A stretch of 64,000 nt of DNA from Owenia fusiformis (taxonomy: Eukaryota; Annelida; Polychaeta; Sabellida; Oweniidae), in assembly GCA_903813345.2 (NCBI GenBank), contig CAIIXF020000005.1:4183375-4247374 (forward strand), given 5' to 3'. Within the stretch, counting starts at the first letter, position 1. Each line of letters opens with the position of its first letter. Under the pieces are notes generated by a model. The model was not told the origin of the DNA. It did not search any database and saw only the letters and a list, made by a program, of their open reading frames with translations. Position numbers and translations under genes: made by a program. Below, one piece after another: positions 38,453 to 48,700 of the stretch.

Positions 38453-38814
38453 CCGGATTTTCTCACATATACGCCCCCCCTAAATTTAGGCCCATGGGCC
38501 AAAAATCGAATATAGTACGCTTATACGCCCATGGGCCTATAAAAAATGACTATTTATTGATTTTTTCAATAAATTCAAGAGTATTTTGTCACTGGCAGAT
38601 CGTTCTGTCGTACTTTGTTTCATTGTATTAACATTCATTAACAACTTAACATTCCATTGTATTCATCAGCTCTTCTCACCTTTACGCCCACTGGGCCAAA
38701 AATCGAAAGTAGTACACTTATACGCCCATGGGCGAAAAATAAGAGGTAAAATAACAGACGAAATTGCCCCTTCTTTCAGTTATACGCCCAGGGCTTATAT
38801 GCGAGAAAATCCGG
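38453..38814. mobile_element. MITE with TA target duplication
   Basis: Terminal inverted repeats: CCGGATTTTCTCACATATA at the left and the inverse of CCGGATTTTCTCGCATATAA at the right, with TA on both flanks (38451-38452, 38815-38816). The 362-bp body has repeated 'tatacgccca(t)ggg' blocks and no coding. A TA duplication points to the Tc1/mariner/pogo group. Confidence 0.75.
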
Positions 38815-38892
38815 TAACTGTTTTGTTAACATTTTTTGTTTTTTTAGTGCAATTGTTTTTGCTCCTTTCTACCAATTCTTGAGAATGAAATA

Positions 38893-39180
38893 AAATGTCT
38901 TTCCGAACCTTGTTGGAACAAAATAGCATATACAACATGTTTTTAGACCTCTCAATATTAAAGTTATTCAAATGAATTTTTGGTTGATTTTGAAAAAGTA
39001 TTAAAATTTTTTTAAAAAATTCCCCCAAAATAGATAAAAATCAAGAAAAAACTTTTATTTCATTAACAATATACTTTTTAAAATCAAACAAAATTTCCTT
39101 TGTAAAATTACAATATTGAGAGACCTAAACATGTTGTGTTTATGTCGTTTTGTTCCAATGAGGTTCAGAAAGATGTTTCA
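38893..39180. repeat. Imperfect inverted repeat of about 290 bp, arms about 70 bp
   Basis: Left 'atgtctttccgaaccttgttggaacaaaat...' and right (inverse) 'catctttctgaacctcattggaacaaaa...' pair over about 70 bases, including 'gacctctcaatatt' against 'aatattgagagacc'. It lies just downstream of the Tc1-like transposase remnant, so it may be a related MITE. Confidence 0.55.
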
Positions 39181-39411
39181 TTTCACTCTGGAAACATGAT
39201 ACCAAGAACAAAACAAGTGTTTGATGTGTTTTTTAAAACAATATAGATGAAAGTATATATATCTATAGATGAATGAGTCATCTATCCTAGAACAGCAGTA
39301 ATATCTGGTATGTCCTCCTAAATTTTGAGGTAGGGGATCCTTGTCATGAATTACACTATCAGTTTCATCACACATGTGCTCTATAGGAACCTGATCAAGT
39401 GACGTTGGTGC

Positions 39412-39790
39412 CTATAGTACATGTAGCTGCTGCACATTGCCTGCCCTGAGGAAATCCTGCACAATGCAGCTGTCATGCCCAGGAGCTTGATCATGCTGCA
39501 GTTGAAAGTTACTTCCAAACACTCTCTTTCCATGTGGTACTAGATGTAGGTCCAAAAGGTCACTGTACCTCTCACTGCTGACATTACGATTGAGACTCAC
39601 CATGGGATGCCACTCTCCTTGGTGAATACTGCCCCAAATATGAACAGAGCAGCCTCCATGAGCTACTTTTAATAACAATCAGTTTTATGAGCAACAGTGT
39701 AATGTCTAACACCACTCCCCTTTCCTCTCTGATTGAGAGCCAATATCACAATCCAGGACCAGAACGCCAGGGGACATTCTATTCAAACTG
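39412..39790 (-). pseudogene. Tc1-like transposase fragment, degenerate
   Basis: The minus strand 39412-39678 encodes a diverged middle part of a Tc1-type DD34E transposase. The string FQLQHDQAPGHDSCIVQDFL matches the family's FQHDNARPHTA region around the second catalytic Asp, and VSSERYSDLL matches the NaxRYxdeiL block. A further fragment in another frame (about 39700-39790, FSLN...ERKGEW) corresponds to the preceding FSDESRF/VWRRRGE region. Stops and a frame change separate them and both termini are missing, so it is a dead remnant. Confidence 0.7.
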
Positions 39791-39799
39791 AAGTCATTA

Positions 39800-42700
39800 C
39801 AATACATGTTGAAGAAAAAATTAACTGTCAAAAAATCAAAAATAGTTGTAGATACTAGGGTACAGTATCCAGTATTGCTTTCAGTGTCAAGAGGCAATAT
39901 AGTAAAAACTAAACTTAAATATACATTTCTAATTTTCAGTAATATCCTTGTTACAGCCCAAAAGGAGAAACATAGACAAAATAATTAGGATATTTTGTGA
40001 TTTTCTTACATGATGTTAACCTCGGGTGTAAGGTTGTTAAAACAAGGAGATTCTATTTTTTCAAATTGACAGAAATTATTCCTTTACATTACATCGGCGT
40101 AACACATTCCGTTCATGTTATTCTCTAAGTAAGATTTATGCACTTTTATCGAAGACAAATTTGTCATGGTATAAATATGTTGTTTGTTAACCTTTAACCA
40201 ATTACTTACACTATTAGTTTTGACTTAGTGGATCAACTAGACTATTTAATCTGATTAAATGATAATTTAGTTGATGCTTTTGCACTACCTTATTCATACT
40301 AGAAGCATTATTACATAAATCTGGAGAAAATATCACTAGTAGTTGATGTGCATTGAAAAAGGAGTCATGGATACAATACAAGGCCTACAGGTTGTATTAT
40401 CATTAATATGTAATATTTATGATACTCCAATACTAAAATTGTAGATACAACTTAAAAAACATTGAATCAAATGTGAGCTTAAGATCCAAAATACAGAAAT
40501 GAAGAAAATGTCTACTTTTTAGCAATAATTCATACGTTATCATTACAAATATGTTGTTGATCGACCCAATTCAATTGGTCAACCTGACATTTGATGATAA
40601 TCTTAAACTAATTCCACAATATTTATTCAGGAACTTATATTATGAACTTAAATATTAGCATGATTGATCAATTGGAAAATGATTTGTGAAATTATCTTTG
40701 GAAGTCACAGTCATCCATTCCTATGATTTATGGTTTCTGTTCCAAATGGATTTGAAAGAAGGAGCAGAATTGCTATATAATACATTGTAATATACATCAT
40801 TTAGGCCCTCTAGATATATGTAACCAACTGTAACCAACTCTAGGTATATGTAACCAACTGTTCTTTCAAATATGATCTAGATATAACTGGCATCCTTCAT
40901 GCTTTTTAGGATTGATGGTTGGTGAGATGGTCATTATGAAACACTTTATGAAAAGAAAGTCAACGAACAATCAAACGGCTGCTCAAATCAAAATGAGAGA
41001 CCAATGAGAGAACAAAAATCACTGCATGGAAATAATAATAAGTTATATTTCACTGATGTAATTTTTATGTTTATGTCACCATCAAAAGTGGTGACATATT
41101 GGTATGGTCCAACTTTTTGTGATGGTGGTTGGCTTCTGGCAGTTGTTGTCATTACCAAATTCTTACAACTTCCAGTAACTTCAAATATTTTCAAAATCAT
41201 TTAGTTCTCAGAAGTTCATATATAACTTTATATTTGAGATTTGACCTTCAATGACCTTCTTCAAATTGACCCATTCTATTTCAAAATCATCTACAACTTC
41301 TAAAAAGTTAAAATCAAGAGTGTCGAGAGTGAACTCATAATATTGTGAGCAACTAGGTGGTGACATTTTGTCGTGTAAATGCTTTGTTGTAAGTAGGAAA
41401 AACTACTATTCAAAATGATAAAATATGTTGTGTCATTTGGTGGGATATTTGCTTCTATTCTGGGTTGTTTTTTCGAGTCTTAATTTATAAATCTCATATC
41501 AATAAATCAATGTTGTCAATCAATGTGGATAATCAGGTTTGTTTTCTCTGTAACCAGTTGTGATTATCTTTCTTGAAATGCCATTATATAATATATGAGG
41601 TTTGATAATAATAATCAACATCCCATCTTACATTTCCTTTGTTTTGATGTTATGCAACTTGTTTAGATGATTTAACCTGTCTGTGTTTACAATTAATTAT
41701 CAGTGAGAATAGAATAATGATGCCCACCATTGATGTTAAGGACAATAAATATGTGATAGCCATCACACTTCATGACAGTTACTGTGTTTTTCATCAGGTC
41801 AAGGAAGAAGTCTTATTATATCAGAGCATATAAGTCTCGCGGCAAAACAAAAGATAAAAAAGTATTTGTATGTTTTCCTATGTCCATTGTGCTGTGATCT
41901 TAATGTTTCCTGAAGATTTTTCATTTTTAAAATGACATTTCAAATGGGTAATTTGTGTCATATTAAAAATTACATATCATTTTTGCAAGTATTTGCGCAA
42001 GATTATTAGTGCAATGATCCCATACTCACCTTAATTTTGCATCACTTTAATTTTGTATTTGTTTGAATTTTGTATTATGTGCACAAAATTTGGAGAGGCT
42101 ATTTCCTTTCTATCTGTTTCCAATGCCTATTTCTATAACCTTCATCTGAAGATTAGAAATGATTTGATTACCAAAACATATTATGAAATGGACACTTTTT
42201 CAGAGCATACCTGGATCACATTGGATGCAAGGAGACAGTTTAAAAATTGCATTGTTTACTGAGATTCATGGAGTTCAGATTTCCATAAAAGAAATACAGC
42301 AAAGCCTGCAATTCATCTAGAAATAGAGCACCTCTATTATGTCAAATAAACCTCTATAAGGGGGGCATCTCCCAAGTGCAACACTTTTAAGAGGTTCCAA
42401 AGGTGTTCCATCTAGACAAGCTTTACTGTACCATAATTCAATTTTGCAACGTCATGAATGTTGAAGTCACAAAATTGTTGGGCTACTTGTTATATTCAAG
42501 GTATGTATGCATTATTTCAAGATATTTAACTTTTTTAATTTTTGTTTCCAGGTACATTTACACTGTGAGGAATTTGAGGAGCCATCAGGTGAGTCTTGAC
42601 TATATTGTTTCTGCCATTTAGACCTAACACAAAGTTTAAACAGTTTTCAGAACTAAGGACCTGAACGTTCAGGTGCTTTAATTGAATATCATGTTATATT

Positions 42701-43317
42701 TATTGATATTTATCAATCACATATGAAATATTGTTTGGAAAACAGTATTTTAATTTGTTTTCCAATTTGAGAAAATCCTTATTCCATTAAATTAAGGATT
42801 TTCTCAGAATTTTGAATATTGACCCTATCACACCTTTTCATGTCATCGACAATTCTTACAGTCAGTTTTTTTCATATGAAAGAAACCTTTTTTTATAGTA
42901 CAACTCTATTATATTCACATTTATTGCAATTTCAACATTGGATATTTCACAACTGGAGTAATTTTTCACTACCATTAGGTTTTGTCCATAAGACATTATT
43001 ACGTAAACGAGTATGTTGGATTTAACATCAATTAGAACATGAAAATGTGCTTTTCAGTGAGTTGATGACCCTGGTATACCCATCAGGTCCTATACTACAG
43101 TTACTATACCTAAGTCAATGACCATATGCCTTATCATGGTCACAAAAATTGAAGGCTTACTAAATCTATATGGTAAATGTATGTCAATCTAATTATGAAT
43201 ATTGATTACAGATCAAGGTTAATTGACAGAAACTGAACATAGATTGAGGTTGTTGAGGTTAATGATTCCTGTCAAACACTATAATATCCCTCCTGAAAAG
43301 TAATATATAAGCACTAC
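39800..43317. other. Intergenic, no gene recognised
   Basis: AT-rich sequence without credible coding. It includes a short palindrome around 41077-41100 (gtcaccatcaaaagtggtgac) that looks like the edge of another dispersed repeat, and a 39-bp splice-bounded stretch at 42552-42590 that is too short to call as an exon. Confidence 0.4.
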
Positions 43318-43600
43318 CAATATAATAAGCACAAACCCCATATAGCCCAACACCATGATCTGACGTGAAAAGAAACAATGTCTAATACCCCCTTTCCCCC
43401 ACCATTCAAGAACCAATATCACAATCAAAGACCAGAAGACCAAGGGACATTTCATTCATATTGAAGTCATTACAATACATGTTGAAGAAAAAATTAGAAG
43501 TTGATAGCCAATACTCATAACCTTAAAAATAGTTTTAGATACAAGTACTCATACAAGATGGAGCATTCAGTCTTCAGTATTCATAAATGGAACTACTTGA
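43318..43600. repeat. Second copy of the Tc1-like remnant flank
   Basis: From about 43401 the sequence parallels 39727-39880: 'accaatatcacaatc', 'gggacatt', then 'gaagtcattacaatacatg' and 'ttgaagaaaaaatta'. The preceding 'ccatatagcccaacaccatgatctgac' ties it to the 37015 and 37965 repeats. Non-coding. Confidence 0.6.
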
Positions 43601-44141
43601 GAAATTGCAATTTTTGAAATTGCAACCTTCAATAGCAATTATTAAGTAAATATCAAATTATGACAATTTACAGTAATGATGTCTGTATTGGGCCTCTGTT
43701 AGCGAGGTCATTGAGTAAATAACAATCCAAATGAATTGGTAGTATTTTAAATCTGGAGTTAAACAGGTTCATAATGTATAATTTGACTTGTTAATTTATC
43801 AACATGTATAGTATAATGGATATTTGCAGCAACTGGAATTAATGTACATGTATTTGTGAAGGCAATGTAATTGTGTTTCAACTATGTAGAGGTCCGATTG
43901 TTAATCTTAATAGAACTATAGTTTTTTCACTCATCATTTCAAATCACTCCAAAGTCCAACATTTATGACTATTTTATCAAAATACTTTTGATTTTTAAGG
44001 CAAATCCCCACTTCAATGAACTTGGATAATTCTGCATTTATCTCAGTAGCAAAAGATTGCTTACAATATATAATAATATGCTCCCTTGTTTCTGCCAACA
44101 CTTAAAGCTGTTAATGTTGCCACAACAATGTACAAATGGTG

Positions 44142-44233
44142 CCCAGATTAAATAGAAAATCTGGAGCACAGACTTACCACATGTTCGCCCAAATTAAATA
44201 GAAAATCTGGAGCACAGACTTACCACATGTTCA
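44142..44233. repeat. Two-copy tandem repeat, period 46 bp
   Basis: 'attaaatagaaaatctggag' followed by 'cacagacttaccacatgttc' occurs at 44147 and 44193 without differences. A simple recent duplication. Confidence 0.85.
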
Positions 44234-44585
44234 CATTTTCAAGCAGAACAATGCCATATTTCCACATAACTATATCCAAAATGATATCAACAAATCTTAC
44301 TGATGTATAAAGGCCCTCCCCAGAGCAATTAAAATGGATTATTTAGGAGGAGGCTCATATCTTTGGTGGCCAGGATATTAGTTGTTCTTTTGAGAACATC
44401 AGTAAATGTTTCCTAAAAGCAGCTTTTTAGTGTAACAATTATATAATACCTTCACAGGTTTAATAAAACTGCTTTTAAACATGTATAAGTATAACAAAGG
44501 CTCACATGGATGCATCCAATTGGTGTTTCACACTGTTTCTAAAGCGTAGTGTCCAAATAAATACAAATATAGATGCTGTATATAA

Positions 44586-45447
44586 TGTTACGTACGAAAA
44601 TAACAGAAAGTAAAAACAGCAATTAAAATATGATAACAATATATTTATACTTTGAAAACTAAATAATATAACAATAATATAAAGGAGGTTTAATACTTAA
44701 GTGATGTCCAATCAATGGTACGGCTTATTCTTGATGTCGATAAATGTCGTTGACGATCCTTGAGAATGATCCAGATCACGAAATGTTTCAATAATCGTTA
44801 ATAGTTCTCCAATGTTTGTAATAATCCAATAATGTTTGTTGTAATCCTATAATGTTCGTATCCAATAATGTTTGATGATAATCCACAAATGTTTGATGAT
44901 AATCCACAAATGTTTATGATAATCCACGAATGTATATGATAATCCGTATATAGTGTGTGTTGAAATATATGTCCATATGAAGTCCTCAGGTTGTATGTTT
45001 GTAGTGTTATAAATGTTCCCACAGTAGGTGTCTATAATATTCCGCTAAGAAGATGTCCTTTTGATAAACTTTGAAATTCTGCTCTATATAGTTCCTTTGA
45101 GATGTCCAGTTGATGACTTATAATTATCTGCTACTGAGTCCACTTTGCAGTTTTATTTATAGTGTGAAAGAATCATCTAGAAAGAATCTTCTGGAACTGA
45201 GACTACTTGTTGAGTTTTGATTGGACATCTCCAGTCACATGATTAAGTCTTAATGAATGGTTATATTTTCTAGAACTCTCTGGATGGTCAAGAGTTAACG
45301 AGTCATTCAGTTCAGTTCTGTTTACAAGATACAATGTATAATGTCATTGTGACCTTGACCCAAGATCTCTAATAAAGATCAGTTACAGTATATACATATA
45401 GATAAACTAAACTTAATGTGAATATAATAAAACATAATACTGTAACA
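44586..45447 (-). repeat. 3' LTR of the Gmr1-like element
   Basis: The 862-bp copy matches the right LTR, with the same TG...CA ends and the same internal repeats. It directly follows the polypurine tract in the element's own orientation. Confidence 0.92.
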
Positions 45448-45458
45448 CCTCCCTCCTT
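45448..45458 (-). promoter_or_regulatory. Polypurine tract of the Gmr1-like element
   Basis: The minus strand reads AAGGAGGGAGG immediately before the 3' LTR, the expected place and composition for the plus-strand primer. Confidence 0.85.
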
Positions 45459-45735
45459 AAAAGAAAAGTTTGAATATAATGAAAAACTTTTACAATAATA
45501 TCTGGTGTGGCGAGGGTTACAATTTTTCAAAGATGAGGTTGAGACTTACATAACATTTGTTTACAATAGTCAAATGCAATACTATTTATATAGTTACAGA
45601 CTGAGTAAAACCCAAAAGCATATTACAATAATATTATCAAATCACACTCGAAGTACAATCTTTTATTATATTATATTAGCACAAAGCCTTAAGCATATGC
45701 AGTATAAGTCAAATAGCCTCTTAGAAATAGAGGAA
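45459..45735. other. 3' untranslated part of the Gmr1-like element
   Basis: AT-rich sequence between the Gag-Pol stop codon and the polypurine tract. No env-like ORF is present. Confidence 0.7.
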
Positions 45736-48700
45736 TTACACTCTTGAAAGAGTATCAGCAATTAAATTATCCTTGCCTTTGATGTGTCTTATGTCAAGAT
45801 TGTACTCTGACAATAACAGACTCCACCTCAACAATCTACGATTTTTGTTCTTCATTCTATGAAGGAATGTCAGCGGATTGTGATCAGTAAATACAGTAAC
45901 TGCATGAACTGGTGCACTAACATATACTTCAAAATGTTGCAATGACAGAAGTAATGCTAGACATTCCTTTTCTATGGTAGAGTAGTTTTTCTGATGTTTA
46001 TCAAATTTCTTTGAATAATAACACACTGGATGATCAATACCATCCTTTTCTTGTAATAGGACAGCCCCCATTCCTACATCAGAAGCATCTACTTGAATTT
46101 TGAATGGCTTGCTAAAATCAGGTGCAACAAGCACTGGTTCTTCACTAAGTATGGCCTTGATTTTATCAAAGGCTGTATGACATTGCTCAGACCACACATA
46201 TTTGATGTTTTTCCCAAGTAAATTGGTCAATGGAAGAGCAATTGAAGAGAAATTTGGACAAAACTTCCTATAAAAGCCAGCCATTCCAAGACTTCTCATT
46301 AATTCTTTCTTGTTAGTAGGAGCTGGGAGTTGTGTAATTGATTCCACTTTGGCACTCACTGGTTTGACCTGTCCTTGACCTACCACATGGCCCAGATATT
46401 CAACTGTTGCTTTACAAAATTCACTCTTAGCTAAATTGATGGTTAAATTGGCTAGAGAGATTCTTTCAAACAACTTACGCAGCAAACACATATGTTCATC
46501 AAAAGTGTCAGAATACACAATTACATCATCGATGTAGACACCAGTGTTTTCAAGATCTGCTAATAAGCCATTCATCATTCTTTGAAATGTGGCAGGTGCA
46601 TTTTTCATACCAAATGGCATAACTTTAAATTGGTACAAACCATCAGGAGTAACAAAGGCAGATACCTGTTTTGCTCTTTCAGTTAATGGAACCCCTAGGA
46701 ATCCTTTGAGGAGATCAAATTTACTAACATATTTAGCAGTTCCAATTTTGTCAATGCAGTCGTCAATTCGTGGTATTGGATAAGAATCGGTCTTTGTTAC
46801 TCGATTCACCTTGATATAGTTAACCACTAGCCTACGTCCACCATTTGATTTTGGTACAATGAAAGCTGGTGAACTCCATGGGCTATTGCTCTTTTCAATT
46901 ATGTCATTTTCTAACATATAATTGACCTCAGCTCTCAAATCTTCTGATTTTGATGGATTTACTCTGTAAGCATGTTGCTTAATAGGGGTTACATCTTGGA
47001 CTTCAACATCATGATAAGCTATAGATGTCTTAGTCGGTACATCAGAGAAGATATCAGTGAACTCATGAATTAATTCTGTGACTTGCTGTTTTTGATCATT
47101 TGTCACATGATGCAATTTATGATCTAGATTTGATAATACTTCAGAGTTCTTTAACCTAGACAAACCTTTGATATCTTCATAGTCTAAATCAGTATAAGTG
47201 ATATCATCTGAATCTTGTAGATCAGTTTCTTTTACAAGGGCAGGTGCCAAAGTGACTACAGGTTTAATTGAGCCATGCTCTTTGTCTGGCTCAAAGTACA
47301 TTTTCATCATATTGATGTGACACAATTGTGTTTCTTTGCGCCTATCTGGAGTTTTGACAATATAATTGAGGTCATTGACCTTGGAATCCACTACATAAGG
47401 ACCATAGAATTTTGCTTGTAGCGGATTTGTCTGAAGTGGCAGTAATATAAGAACTTTGTCACCAGGCTGGAATGATCTTTCTTTGACTTTTCTATCATAC
47501 CAAGTTTTCATTTTATCTTGGCTTTTAAGCAAATTTTCTTTGGCTATTTCACAAGCCTTTGATAGGCGCTCTTTAAACCCAGTGACATAGTTCAATAAAT
47601 TAAACTTTTCAGTTTCTGAAAGCCACTTTTCTTTGAGCAATTTAAGTGGACCACGCACAGAATGACCAAATACTAGCTCAAATGGACTGAACCCTAAAGA
47701 TTCTTGCTTAGCCTCTCTTGTAGCAAACAGAAGCAAGGGTATGCCCTCATCCCAGTCTTTCTCATATTCAAAACAGAAAGCTCTAATCATGGTCTTAAGC
47801 GTCTGATGGTAACGCTCGAGAGCTCCTTGAGACTCTGGGTGATAGGCACTTGACTTACACTGTTTGATACCCAAGGTATCCATGACTTGTTGGAATAAGC
47901 CTGACATAAAATTTGAGCCCTGATCAGACTGAAGATCTTTTGGTAATCCAACTAAGGTGAAAAATTTGATGAGTGATTTCACTATGTTTTTGGCTTTGAT
48001 ATTTCTAAGTGGAATCGCTTCTGGAAACCGTGTGGCCATACAAAGAATAGTGAGTAAATATTGATTACCAGATTTTGTTTTTGGTAATGGACCAACACAG
48101 TCAATAAGAACCTTACTGAATGGTTCATCAAATGCAGGTATAGGGTGTAAAGGAGCAGTTGGAATTTTCTGGTTAGGTTTCCCTACCATTTGACATATAT
48201 GACAAGACCTACAATACTCTTGGACATCTTGTTTTAATTTGGGCCAATAGAAATGGTTGAGTATTTTATGGTATGTTTTAGTTACTCCTAAATGACCTGC
48301 CATAGGCGAATCATGAGCTAGACTCAAGATTTCCTTATGATATGATTTTGGGACAATAATTTGATGCACAATTGCCCAATCGTCTTCAGGGGAAGCTTCA
48401 GGAGGTCTCCACTTTCGCATTAATATGCCATCCTTTTTGTAGAAACAAACAGGGACCTTGTCAGCTTCATCAATAGTAAGACATCTTTTATGAAGATCAA
48501 TGAGTGATGGATCATGCTCTTGTTCATAAATTAACATGTGTTTAGAATGAGGATCATTTTTCAAAGAATCACTATCAGAAATAGAGGATGAAACCTCAGA
48601 ACTAGAAGAGGATGAAACCTCAGAACAAGGAGGGGATGAAACCTCATGAACACTAGCAGAAGAAGATGAAACTTCATCAGAACTAGCAAGAGCGGGCGAA

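Noticed and set aside
42552-42590. Exon-like stretch between a tttccag acceptor and a gtgagt donor on the plus strand
   Set aside because: Only 39 bases, with no neighbouring exons or recognisable peptide; chance splice-like sites are common.
44798-45022. 74-residue ORF present in both LTRs of the Gmr1-like element
   Set aside because: It translates short tandem repeats in the LTR (ICGLSSN repeated) and has no features of a gene.
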